Of a stretch of 8,791 nt of DNA, positions 1 to 6,368 are shown piece by piece. The translations under genes were made by a program, and so were the position numbers. Each line of letters opens with the position of its first letter. Position 1 is the stretch's first letter. Below the pieces are notes generated by a model. It ran no database searches and was not told where the DNA came from. It saw only the letters and a program-made list of their open reading frames with translations. Source of the stretch: DYCT01 sp051875715 (GTDB lineage: Bacteria > Bacteroidota > Bacteroidia > Bacteroidales > Bacteroidaceae); contig JBJEHD010000075.1 in assembly GCA_051875715.1 (NCBI GenBank), forward strand, positions 1-8,791, read 5' to 3'.

Positions 1-1
1 T

Positions 2-37
2 GCCAAAAAGAAAGTTCGTTTGCGCATAAAGGCCTAA
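2..37 (+). CDS. Possible 3' end of an upstream gene (partial)
   Basis: The frame starting at base 2 reads AKKKVRLRIKA followed by TAA at 35-37. The short, basic tail is compatible with a C-terminus entering from the left edge. A hairpin plus T-run 41 nt downstream supports a gene on this strand ending nearby. Twelve codons cannot identify a family. Another frame stays open to a TAA at 52-54 (ending MTVLG), so the choice of frame is uncertain. Confidence 0.3.
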   Translation, partial: AKKKVRLRIKA

Positions 38-60
38 TGACCGTTTTGGGATAAAGGCCT
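26..60. repeat. Short direct repeat ATAAAGGCCT, two copies
   Basis: The 10-mer ATAAAGGCCT occurs at 26-35 and again at 51-60, and its AGGCCT core is palindromic. The interval between the copies contains most of the 21-nt motif (34-54) that reappears inverted at the right end of the window. The role is unknown. Confidence 0.55.
34..54 (+). repeat. Left copy of a 21-nt inverted repeat flanking the locus
   Basis: CTAATGACCG-T-TTTGGGATAA at 34-54 matches the reverse complement of 8737-8757 (CTAATGACCG-A-TTTGGGATAA) at 20 of 21 positions. The two copies are therefore inverted relative to each other, about 8.7 kb apart. The sequence beyond the 21 nt is not similar between the copies. It could be a dispersed intergenic motif or a boundary of a mobile or recombining segment; the window alone cannot decide. 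Confidence 0.6.
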
Positions 61-78
61 TCATGGCGGATTGCGGAT

Positions 79-112
79 GAGAGACACCGTGCGCATGCCT
101 CTCTTTTTTTTT
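79..112 (+). terminator. Rho-independent terminator of the upstream gene
   Basis: GAGAG (79-83) pairs with CTCTC (99-103). One A-C mismatch and a further CA/TG pair extend the stem inward. Nine T residues (104-112) follow directly. It lies between the putative upstream stop codon and the promoter of the LytTR gene, so it probably insulates the cluster from upstream transcription. Confidence 0.6.
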
Positions 113-143
113 GTCAGGTCGCACATCTTTACACAATTTTCTT

Positions 144-151
144 TAATTTTG
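144..151 (+). promoter_or_regulatory. Bacteroidota -7 promoter element for the LytTR-led operon
   Basis: TAATTTTG at 144-151 fits the TAnnTTTG -7 element of the Bacteroidota primary sigma factor. A TTTG-like -33 element at the usual ~19-21 nt spacing is not evident, so the promoter may need an activator or be weak. Transcription would start near 157, leaving a leader of roughly 75 nt before the preferred ATG at 234. A small hairpin (GATGG 162-166 with CCATC 173-177) falls in that leader. Confidence 0.5.
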
Positions 152-233
152 CACGGCTCTTGATGGGAGTCGCCATCCAAGGATGTCGTTGCATACGGTA
201 TCCGGCAAACCTTATAAAAGAAAACAGTACGAC

Positions 234-635
234 ATGGACAAGACGAAAAGCCTCTTTCTGAACACACGCGACGAGATGTTTCGTGTGGACATTTCCAGGA
301 TTGCCTATTTCGAGGCGGACGGCAACTACACCCGGTTCGTGATGTGCAACGGACTGCAGGGGGTGGTCTGCATGAACCTGGCCCAAATGAAAGACATGCT
401 CAGCGCCCGGCTGGGCGAAACGGCCCGCACCTTTGTGCGCATCGGCAAGAGCCACATCGTCAACCTGGCCTATGTGTTCCAGATTGCCATCGCGCGGCAG
501 CGGCTCGTCTTGAGCGACGGACTGACCTTCTCCTTCCAGTTGACCCTGTCCAAGGACGCGCTCCGCACGTTGCGCCAGCTCTACATCGACGCTTTGTCCG
601 CTCAGGCTGCAAACGAAACCAACGAACCTTCTTAA
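234..635 (+). CDS. LytTR-domain DNA-binding regulator without receiver domain
   Basis: This 133-residue protein is essentially one LytTR DNA-binding domain. Recognisable segments are YFEADGNYT (residues 25-33), the hydrophobic strand GVVCMNLAQM, FVRIGKSHIVNL (67-78) and a final LVLSDGLTF...LSKDALRTLRQL strand-helix. There is no N-terminal receiver domain, so activity is not set by a fused phospho-acceptor. Stand-alone LytTR proteins of this size are common in Bacteroidales. I prefer the ATG at 234 to the in-frame ATG at 183: the 17 extra residues (MSLHTVSGKPYKRKQYD) lie outside the domain, and the bases before 234 are A-rich as is usual for starts in this phylum. The gene heads the cluster and is followed after 16 nt by the FHA-like gene. 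It likely regulates this operon or genes responding to its kinases (inference). Confidence 0.88.
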   Translation: MDKTKSLFLNTRDEMFRVDISRIAYFEADGNYTRFVMCNGLQGVVCMNLAQMKDMLSARLGETARTFVRIGKSHIVNLAYVFQIAIARQRLVLSDGLTFSFQLTLSKDALRTLRQLYIDALSAQAANETNEPS

Positions 636-651
636 CCCTATATCTCCAGTT

Positions 652-1431
652 ATGAACTATCCGAACGGAACAACCATACTTATCGGTAAGGAACCCGGGC
701 AGGGACGGCTCTATGTGGCCGTCGGCAACAAGGTGGCTGCCATGGGCCAACCTGGGTCCGTGCCGGCCAGCGTCAGCCGGTGCAACCCGCAGCAGGGCAT
801 CGCCCATGCCCGGATTGATATCGACGCACAGGGCCACATGACCGTCACCAACCTGAAGCCTGCCAACGTGACCTACGTGGACGGCATGGAGGTGATGTCC
901 AAACGCATCACCGAAACCAGCCATCTTGCCTTGGGCAAGGACCGTTACGAGGTCGACCTGAAGGCTTTGCTGACGGCTGTCGGCAAACTGGCCGGCGGCG
1001 ACGCCGTGCCCGAAAAGACATTCGACATCACGCCCCTGCGCCGCGTGTGGGACAACTACCACGCCAAGACCCTCGAACGGCAGAAACACCAGCAGAAACT
1101 GGGCCTGATGAGCAGCGCCGGCATGTTGTTCACCTTCGGGGGCGGTGCGCTGATGGCCCTCGGAGGCAAAATGGGGCTGGACAGCGTCATGCGCGACCTC
1201 ATGCCTTACCTCACGGCCACGGGCGGCATCGTGTTCATCCTCTCGTTCGTGCTGAAAAGCAAGGACAAGAGCATCGAGATGGCCGACAAGCATCTCGAAG
1301 AGTTTCAAGAAGAATACGTCTGCCCCAACCCCGACTGCGGGAAATTCCTGGGCAACCTCTCCTACCGACTCCTGAAAAAGCAATACGACATGCACTGCCC
1401 CTACTGCAAGTGCAAATTCATCGAAAAATAA
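652..1431 (+). CDS. Membrane protein with degenerate FHA-like domain and C-terminal zinc ribbon
   Basis: The protein has 259 residues. Residues ~8-105 resemble a forkhead-associated fold: IGK in place of IGR (11-13), SVSR (40-43), AHARIDID (51-58) and NLKPANVTYVDG (67-78), which parallels the canonical S-N-G-TYVNG loop. Several usual phosphothreonine contacts are altered, so phosphopeptide binding is not assured. A charged segment (~120-150) follows, then two predicted transmembrane helices (~151-171 and ~184-202) and a helix rich in charged residues. The C-terminus is a zinc ribbon: CPNPDC (C224, C229) and CPYC (C249, C252), with an extra C254. Both soluble ends are probably cytoplasmic. The gene sits between the LytTR regulator and a Ser/Thr kinase, 6 nt from the latter, so a role as phospho-reader or scaffold for the kinases is a reasonable inference. 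The architecture is visible; the function is not established. Confidence 0.75.
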   Translation: MNYPNGTTILIGKEPGQGRLYVAVGNKVAAMGQPGSVPASVSRCNPQQGIAHARIDIDAQGHMTVTNLKPANVTYVDGMEVMSKRITETSHLALGKDRYEVDLKALLTAVGKLAGGDAVPEKTFDITPLRRVWDNYHAKTLERQKHQQKLGLMSSAGMLFTFGGGALMALGGKMGLDSVMRDLMPYLTATGGIVFILSFVLKSKDKSIEMADKHLEEFQEEYVCPNPDCGKFLGNLSYRLLKKQYDMHCPYCKCKFIEK

Positions 1432-1437
1432 AACGCC

Positions 1438-2910
1438 ATGAACCAACTCTCACTTCCCATCGGCACCACTCTGCGCAGCGGCACCTACCGCATCGACCGC
1501 ATCCTCGGACAGGGCGGCTTCGGCATCACCTACCTCGCCACCGACCTCTCGTTGGACAAATGCGTGGCCATCAAGGAATTCTTCCCGAAGGACTATTGCG
1601 ACCGCGAGTCCTCGACCAGCCACGTCACGCTCGGCACGCAAAGCACCTCCGACTTTGTCGGCAGACTCAAGGCCAAGTTCCTCAAGGAGGCAAAGAACAT
1701 CGCCAAGTTCGACCACCCCAACATCATCAAGATTCACGCGGCCTTCGAAGAGAACAACACGGCCTACTACGTGATGGACTACATCCAGGGCACCTCGCTT
1801 TCCGATCGCGTCAAGCGCGACGGGCCGTTGCCGACCGCCACCGCGCTCCACTACATCCGAAAGGTGGGCCAAGCGCTCGACTACGTCCATTCGTTCCACA
1901 TGAACCACCTCGACGTGAAGCCGGCCAACATCATGGTGCGGAGCAGCGACGACTGCCCCATCCTCATCGACTTCGGCCTCAGCAAGCAGTACGACACCGC
2001 CGGCCACCAGACCTCCACCACCCCCGTGGGCATCAGCCACGGCTTCGCCCCCATGGAGCAGTACAACGACGGCGGCGTGCGCGAGTTCTCGCCCACCACC
2101 GACGAGTATTCGCTGGCCGCCACGCTCTACTACCTGCTGTCGGGCATCACGCCTCCGCAGGCCACCAAACTGATTGAGGACGAACTGACCTTCCCGCAGT
2201 CCGTACCGGCCGACTTGATTGTCCCCATCTCCAAGGCCATGTCGTCGGCCCGGAAGAGCCGTTACCCCAGTGTCCGCCAGTTTGTGGCCGCCCTCTCGGC
2301 GGAGGCTGCTTCGGAGGAGACCGACCTGCCCGAGCAGAAACCGAGACCCCATTACGAGCCCGCAACCCCTAAAACAACGCCGAAGCCGAAGCCGGCTAGC
2401 GACCCTTCCTCCAGCAACCCGAATCGGAGGAAATGGGCCATAGGAATCGCAGCAGGCGTAACCTTCCTCCTGCTGATGACATGGCGACCCTGGCATTCGT
2501 CGGAGAAACCAGAAGGAAATGCTGTCACCGATTCGATTCGCATTGCGGCCATCGAAGCGGCGGCAACGCCCAAGGTGACGAATATGTTCTTCCATCATTC
2601 GCTGGGCGACTGTGCCTACACCGGCGAGGTAGATGCCGACAAGCAGCCGCACGGACAAGGCGTGGCCGTATGGACCTCTTCCAAGAAGGCCAAACGATAC
2701 GAAGGGCAGTGGAACCATGGCGTGATGGAGGGCGAAACCACCTACACGCTGGCCAACGGCGATCGGTTCGTAGGAACCTTCAAGGCCGACAAATACGCCC
2801 AAGGCCGCTACACCATCCAAAAGACCGGCGAGTATTTTGAGGGAACGTTCAAGAATGAGAATCCAGCCCAAGGGATCTGGTACGACAAGAACGGAAACAA
2901 GTTTGAATGA
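1438..2910 (+). CDS. Transmembrane Ser/Thr protein kinase with C-terminal MORN repeats
   Basis: This 490-residue Hanks-type kinase has a glycine loop GQGGFG (24-29), catalytic lysine in VAIKEFF (K46), helix-C glutamate in FLKEAKN (E84), catalytic loop HLDVKPAN (D159, K161, N164), metal-binding DFG (178-180) and GFAPMEQY in the APE position (202-209). The HRD arginine is leucine, making it a non-RD kinase that probably does not rely on activation-loop phosphorylation. A proline/lysine-rich linker (~296-332) leads to one transmembrane helix (~333-349). The extracytoplasmic part (~385-490) carries about four MORN-type repeats: YTGEVDADKQPHGQG, YEGQWNHGVMEGE, FVGTFKADKYAQG and YFEGTFKNENPAQG. MORN repeats outside the membrane suggest a lipid, wall or protein-contact surface. 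FISUMP gene A starts 7 nt after the stop codon, implying translation in the same message. Substrates are unknown; the FHA-like protein is the obvious candidate partner. Confidence 0.9.
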   Translation: MNQLSLPIGTTLRSGTYRIDRILGQGGFGITYLATDLSLDKCVAIKEFFPKDYCDRESSTSHVTLGTQSTSDFVGRLKAKFLKEAKNIAKFDHPNIIKIHAAFEENNTAYYVMDYIQGTSLSDRVKRDGPLPTATALHYIRKVGQALDYVHSFHMNHLDVKPANIMVRSSDDCPILIDFGLSKQYDTAGHQTSTTPVGISHGFAPMEQYNDGGVREFSPTTDEYSLAATLYYLLSGITPPQATKLIEDELTFPQSVPADLIVPISKAMSSARKSRYPSVRQFVAALSAEAASEETDLPEQKPRPHYEPATPKTTPKPKPASDPSSSNPNRRKWAIGIAAGVTFLLLMTWRPWHSSEKPEGNAVTDSIRIAAIEAAATPKVTNMFFHHSLGDCAYTGEVDADKQPHGQGVAVWTSSKKAKRYEGQWNHGVMEGETTYTLANGDRFVGTFKADKYAQGRYTIQKTGEYFEGTFKNENPAQGIWYDKNGNKFE

Positions 2911-2917
2911 TACGGCC

Positions 2918-3589
2918 ATGAAACGAACTTTCCTTTTCCTGTTAGTAGCCCTGCTGCCGCTGCTGGCCCTGCCGCAAGGCATCATCACCCGGCCGACGAA
3001 GAAACCGACCCAGACCACCACTCCGGCGCAGAAGCCACCGAAGAAGCGCAACGTTATCAATGGGCACGAATACGTCGACCTCGGCCTTTCGGTGAAGTGG
3101 GCGACCACGAACGTGGGCGCATCCTCTCCCTCGGACTATGGTTATTATTTCGCCTGGGGCGAGACGAGCACCAAGTCGGAGTACACCGATGCGAACAGCC
3201 GCACCTACAAGACGAGCATGGGCGACATCGCGGGCAACGCCGCGTACGATGCCGCCCGCGCCAACTGGGGCGGCACATGGCGATTGCCCACCGAGGCGGA
3301 GTACGAGGAGTTGGTGAAGCAATGCACATGGACGTGGACCACACAGGGCGGCCACAATGGCTACCGCGTGACGGGGAAGAACGGGAACTCCATCTTCCTT
3401 CCTGCTGCGGGCTACTGTATTGTTTGTTCGCCGCTCGGCGTTGGAGAGTACGGCTACTATTGGAGTTCTACGACTGGCGGAAGCAGTACGGTGTACGCCT
3501 GCAGCCTCTTCTTCTATTCCTCCTACCACGACGTGGGTAGTATCTACCACCGCTGCAACGGGCATTCCGTTCGCCCTGTCTCAGAATAA
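2918..3589 (+). CDS. Secreted FISUMP-domain protein A with hypervariable C-terminus
   Basis: The 223-residue protein opens with a signal peptide, MKRTFLFLLVALLPLLALPQ, without a lipobox cysteine, so it is probably cleaved by signal peptidase I and exported. A Thr/Pro/Lys linker (~22-43) precedes one FISUMP domain (TIGR02145-type): EYVDLGLSVKWAT, YYFAWGET, WRLPTEAEYEEL, IFLPAAGY, YYWSST and the terminal SVRPVSE. The RLPTEAE motif is shared with formylglycine-generating-enzyme/C-type-lectin-like folds, which fits a binding protein. The frame is open upstream to 2837, but ATG 2918 is chosen because it begins the signal peptide shared by all four paralogs. From residue 166 the sequence diverges sharply from its sisters. 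This copy alone has four cysteines there (YCIVC, YAC, RC). It follows kinase 1 by 7 nt and precedes copy B by 12 nt. Confidence 0.9.
   Translation: MKRTFLFLLVALLPLLALPQGIITRPTKKPTQTTTPAQKPPKKRNVINGHEYVDLGLSVKWATTNVGASSPSDYGYYFAWGETSTKSEYTDANSRTYKTSMGDIAGNAAYDAARANWGGTWRLPTEAEYEELVKQCTWTWTTQGGHNGYRVTGKNGNSIFLPAAGYCIVCSPLGVGEYGYYWSSTTGGSSTVYACSLFFYSSYHDVGSIYHRCNGHSVRPVSE
3413..3587 (+). other. Candidate DGR variable region, copy A
   Basis: Codons 3413-3565 differ from copies B, C and D mostly at first and second codon positions, with C or T kept in the third. The segment is followed by an invariant 22-nt tail (3566-3587, encoding SVRPVSE plus the first base of the stop) present in all four copies. 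That tail occupies the place where an initiation-of-mutagenic-homing-type element would be expected in a diversity-generating retroelement target. No template repeat or reverse transcriptase is seen in the window. Confidence 0.7.
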
Positions 3590-3601
3590 TACCATAAGCC
3601 T

Positions 3602-4384
3602 ATGAAACGAACTTTCCTTTTCTTGTTAGTCGCCCTGCTGCCGCTGTTGGCCCTGCCGCAAGGCATCATCACCCGGCCGACGAAGAAACCAAGCCAGACC
3701 ACCACTCCGGCGCAGAAGCCGCCGAAGAAGGAACTTGTGAGGCCAGTAGAACCGAAACCAGAGCCTGTTGTGCAGGAGCCGGTCGCGTCAGAACCAGTCA
3801 AGCCGGTAGAACCGAAGCCAGAGCCTGCGCCGGTGAAGCCGACCCGAGGCACCATCTCCGGCCACGAATGGGTGGACCTCGGCCTCTCGGTGAAGTGGGC
3901 AACCATGAATGTGGGTGCGTCCTCGCCCTCGGACTATGACGACTACTTCGCCTGGGGCGAGACGAGCACCAAGACTGAGTACACCTCGAAAACCAGTAAG
4001 ACTTTCAGGAAGAGTATGGGCAACATTGCAGGCAACGTCGCGTACGATGCCGCCCGCGCCAACTGGGGCGGCACATGGCGGCTTCCCACCAAAGTGGAGT
4101 GCGAAGAATTAGTGAACCAGTGCATTTGGACGTGGACCACACAGGGTGGCCACAACGGCTACCTCGTCAAAGGGATGAATGGAAACACCCTCTTTCTTCC
4201 GGCTGCGGGCCGCCGCTTTGGTTCGTTGCTCTTCAACGTTGGAGAGAGCGGCAACTATTGGAGTTCTACGCCTTTCGGAAGCGATACGGAGAGCGTCTAC
4301 GGCCTCTACCTCGGTTCCTCCGCCCACGGCGTGATTCCGCTCGACCGCGGCAGCGGGTATTCCGTTCGCCCTGTCTCAGAATAA
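3602..4384 (+). CDS. Secreted FISUMP-domain protein B with long Pro-Glu-Lys linker
   Basis: With 260 residues this is the longest of the four paralogs. It has the same signal peptide (MKRTFLFLLVALLPLLALPQ), then an extended linker containing PVEPKPEP twice. At the DNA level 3746-3766 and 3806-3826 are a 20/21-nt direct repeat, so the linker grew by internal duplication. The FISUMP domain follows (EWVDLGLSVKWAT, DYFAWGET, WRLPTKVECEEL, LFLPAAGR, NYWSST, SVRPVSE). Its body is the most diverged from A, C and D, so it is probably an older copy. The variable end begins at residue 204. The gene starts 12 nt after copy A and ends 12 nt before copy C. It is probably exported, and the longer linker may hold the domain further from its anchor (inference). 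Confidence 0.9.
   Translation: MKRTFLFLLVALLPLLALPQGIITRPTKKPSQTTTPAQKPPKKELVRPVEPKPEPVVQEPVASEPVKPVEPKPEPAPVKPTRGTISGHEWVDLGLSVKWATMNVGASSPSDYDDYFAWGETSTKTEYTSKTSKTFRKSMGNIAGNVAYDAARANWGGTWRLPTKVECEELVNQCIWTWTTQGGHNGYLVKGMNGNTLFLPAAGRRFGSLLFNVGESGNYWSSTPFGSDTESVYGLYLGSSAHGVIPLDRGSGYSVRPVSE
4211..4382 (+). other. Candidate DGR variable region, copy B
   Basis: Variable codons run from 4211 to 4360, followed by the invariant tail 4361-4382. In the indel-free block (4238-4333) every codon keeps the third base seen in A and C, while first and second bases vary freely. The segment before GGG near the end is one codon shorter than in A and D. Confidence 0.7.
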
Positions 4385-4396
4385 TACCATAAGCCT

Positions 4397-5068
4397 ATGA
4401 AACGAACTTTCCTTTTCTTGTTAGTCGCCCTGCTGCCGCTGTTGGCCCTGCCGCAAGGCATCATCACCCGGCCGACCAAGAAACCGACCCAGACCACCAT
4501 CCCGGTGCAGAAGCCGCCGAAGAAGCGCAACGTTATCAACCACGAATACGTCGATTTGGGCCTTTCGGTGAAGTGGGCGACCACGAACGTGGGCGCGTCC
4601 TCTCCCTCGGACTATGGTTATTATTTCGCCTGGGGCGAGACGAGCACCAAGTCGGAGTACACCGATGCGAACAGCCGCACCTACAAGACGAGCATGGGCG
4701 ACATCGCGGGCAACGCCGCGTACGATGCCGCCCGCGCCAACTGGGGCGGCACGTGGCGATTGCCCACCTGGGCGGAGTGCGAGGAGTTGGTGAACCAGTG
4801 CACCTGGACGTGGACCACACAGGGCGGCCACAATGGCTACCTCGTGACGGGGAAGAACGGGAACTCCATCTTCCTTCCTGCTGCGGGCTACCGCTACGAG
4901 TTGTCGCTCAACCTCGTTGGAGAGAGCGGCTTCTATTGGAGTTCTACGCCTCTCGAAAGCAATACGGAGCTCGCCTTCGACCTCTCCTTCGATTCCTCCC
5001 TCCACAACGTGAATTGGTACTACCGCTACCGCTCCTACGGGCGTTCCGTTCGCCCTGTTTCAGAATGA
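4397..5068 (+). CDS. Secreted FISUMP-domain protein C
   Basis: This 223-residue protein shares the signal peptide, short linker and FISUMP domain of copy A. Over 4526-4888 it differs from A (3047-3412) by about 12 substitutions and one 3-nt deletion that turns VINGHEY into VINHEY. Key motifs are EYVDLGLSVKWAT, YYFAWGET, WRLPTWAECEEL, IFLPAAGY, FYWSST and SVRPVSE. From residue 165 onward the product is quite different from A (for example ELSLNLVGESGF in place of IVCSPLGVGEYGY), despite the near identity upstream. It is the last gene of the tandem array; kinase 2 begins 69 nt further on. Confidence 0.9.
   Translation: MKRTFLFLLVALLPLLALPQGIITRPTKKPTQTTIPVQKPPKKRNVINHEYVDLGLSVKWATTNVGASSPSDYGYYFAWGETSTKSEYTDANSRTYKTSMGDIAGNAAYDAARANWGGTWRLPTWAECEELVNQCTWTWTTQGGHNGYLVTGKNGNSIFLPAAGYRYELSLNLVGESGFYWSSTPLESNTELAFDLSFDSSLHNVNWYYRYRSYGRSVRPVSE
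4889..5066 (+). other. Candidate DGR variable region, copy C
   Basis: Variable codons run from 4889 to 5044, followed by the invariant tail (5045-5066, with one C-to-T difference). Against copy A the block 4916-5011 has 19 substitutions: 8 at first and 11 at second codon positions, none at third, all changing the amino acid. The last part is one codon longer than in A and D. Confidence 0.72.
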
Positions 5069-5078
5069 TAGAAAATAA

Positions 5079-5098
5079 CGGTCCCGTACCACGGGCCG
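5079..5098 (+). other. Hairpin between FISUMP C and kinase 2
   Basis: CGG-T-CCCGT and ACGGGCCG form an 8-bp stem with one bulged T and a 3-nt loop (ACC). It lies 10 nt after the FISUMP C stop codon. No T-run follows, so it is not a convincing terminator. It could be a message-processing or stability element separating the abundant FISUMP messages from kinase 2. The rest of the gap to 5137 is A-rich and otherwise featureless. Confidence 0.4.
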
Positions 5099-5137
5099 AT
5101 TGGATGAAAAACAAACATTAAACAAAAAGCATTGATA

Positions 5138-6358
5138 ATGTATCTCAAAAACAACAGCCTCCTACAAGGAGGGAAATACCAGATAGTTCGCTTCATCGGT
5201 GCAGGCGGATTCGGCTGCACCTACGAGGCGAAGCACACGCTGCTGGATTCGCGCGTGGCACTGAAGGAATTCTTCGTGAACGATTTCTGCAACCGCGACG
5301 AGGAGACAGGCCAAGTCAGCATCGCCACCCAGTCGAAGGTGGAACTGGTGGGAAAACTCAAGAAGAAATTCATCGAAGAGGCCCGGGCCCTCTTCCAGAT
5401 GCACCACCCGGGCATCGTCCGCGTCATCGACATCTTTGAGGAGAACGGCACAGCCTACTATGTCATGGAGTACATCGACGGACAGTCGCTCGGCGACCTC
5501 GTGAAGCAGCGGGGCTGCCTGCCCGAGGCCGAAGCCGTGGGCTACATCCGCCAGGTGGCCGAAGCGCTGACCTACGTACACGGCCTGAACCGCCTCCACC
5601 TCGACATCAAGCCCGGAAACATCATGCTCAATGCCGAGGGCAAGGCGATACTGATTGACTTCGGCGCATCGAAACACTATGACGACGAAACGGGCGAGAA
5701 CACCTCCACCCTGCTGGGTGTGAACACCAAGGGGTATGCCCCGGTGGAGCAGGTCAACCAGAGTTTCACCTCGTTCAGCCCGGCTACCGACATCTACGCC
5801 TTGGGCGCCACACTCTACAAACTGCTGACGGGCGTCACACCTCCACCTTCCACCATCCTCCATTCCGAGGAAGCCACCCTCGCCCCCCTGCCGCCATCCG
5901 TGTCGGCCGCCACCCGGAAAGCGGTGGCCGCCGCCATGCAGCTGCTCCGCAAGAACCGCCCACAGACGGTGACGGCATGGCTGGCGATGCTGACGACCAC
6001 GCCCGATGCAGAGGAAACGGAAATCATCGATGCCGCCGAACCGAAGCCATCCGCCAACCCCAAACCATCCTCCAGGCCCAAGCCATCTCCGAAACCCAAG
6101 CCGGCTCCGAAACAAACAACGCCTCCTCCGATGCCGAAGTCCAAGCCCGCCGGCCAGGCCTTCCCGCGTAACAGCCTCCTCGCGGCCGTTGCCATCCTTC
6201 TCGTGGCGGTGTTCGCTTTCTTCCTCTCCAGAAGGGAGGTGGCTCCATCCGTAGACACATCCGGCGCACCGGCCACCGATGTGTGGATTGGCGACACCAT
6301 CGACACGGTGGCAGTTTACGACGACTTCCTGTACGATTCGTTGGCGATAGAGCCATAA
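5138..6358 (+). CDS. Transmembrane Ser/Thr protein kinase 2
   Basis: This 406-residue Hanks-type kinase carries GAGGFG (21-26), lysine in VALKEFF (K43), helix-C glutamate (E80/E81), catalytic loop HLDIKPGN (D156, K158, N161), DFG (174-176) and GYAPVEQV (199-206). As in kinase 1 the HRD arginine is leucine. A Pro/Lys/Ser linker (~302-336, several KPSPKPKP-like units) precedes a single transmembrane helix (~346-363). Only a short acidic tail (~43 residues, SRREVAP...SLAIEP) lies outside, with no MORN repeats. ATG 5138 is preferred to an in-frame TTG at 5132, because the A-rich upstream sequence suits it and the extra residues add nothing. Together with kinase 1 it brackets the three FISUMP genes. 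Having two related kinases with different external parts suggests they read different inputs or partners (inference). It is followed by a strong hairpin. Confidence 0.9.
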   Translation: MYLKNNSLLQGGKYQIVRFIGAGGFGCTYEAKHTLLDSRVALKEFFVNDFCNRDEETGQVSIATQSKVELVGKLKKKFIEEARALFQMHHPGIVRVIDIFEENGTAYYVMEYIDGQSLGDLVKQRGCLPEAEAVGYIRQVAEALTYVHGLNRLHLDIKPGNIMLNAEGKAILIDFGASKHYDDETGENTSTLLGVNTKGYAPVEQVNQSFTSFSPATDIYALGATLYKLLTGVTPPPSTILHSEEATLAPLPPSVSAATRKAVAAAMQLLRKNRPQTVTAWLAMLTTTPDAEETEIIDAAEPKPSANPKPSSRPKPSPKPKPAPKQTTPPPMPKSKPAGQAFPRNSLLAAVAILLVAVFAFFLSRREVAPSVDTSGAPATDVWIGDTIDTVAVYDDFLYDSLAIEP

Positions 6359-6368
6359 CCAAAACACA

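Larger units (their letters stand above)
3566..4476 (+). repeat. 116-nt direct repeat at the A/B and B/C gene junctions
   Basis: Bases 3566-3681 and 4361-4476 are identical over 116 nt, offset by 795 nt. Each copy covers the invariant tail of one FISUMP gene, the 12-nt spacer (TACCATAAGCCT) and the signal-peptide region of the next gene. Perfect junctions, including the non-coding spacer, indicate tandem duplication by unequal crossover or later gene conversion. The A junction with kinase 1 and the D upstream region use different spacers. The coordinates given span both copies. Confidence 0.85.

Noticed and set aside
183..233. Earlier ATG for the LytTR gene
   Set aside because: The added residues are outside the LytTR domain, and the ATG at 234 has the A-rich upstream context typical of the phylum. 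The earlier start cannot be fully excluded.
460..1446. Minus-strand frame opposite the LytTR and FHA-like genes
   Set aside because: It spans two well-supported genes and the gap between them and has no family features.
2837..2917. Upstream extension of FISUMP A
   Set aside because: The extra 27 residues overlap the end of kinase 1 in another frame and would bury the signal peptide that all four paralogs begin with.
1450..3108. Long open frame on the minus strand (552 codons)
   Set aside because: It lies antisense to kinase 1, which has a complete set of kinase motifs. The antisense product is low-complexity and shows no domain; it is a by-product of high GC content.
5079..5098. Hairpin after FISUMP C as a DGR-associated hairpin
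   Set aside because: Some DGR targets have a hairpin just downstream of the variable repeat, but no equivalent follows copies A, B or D, so it is not a shared target feature.
5132..5137. TTG start for kinase 2
   Set aside because: It adds only two residues ahead of an ATG in a good context; ATG is far commoner.
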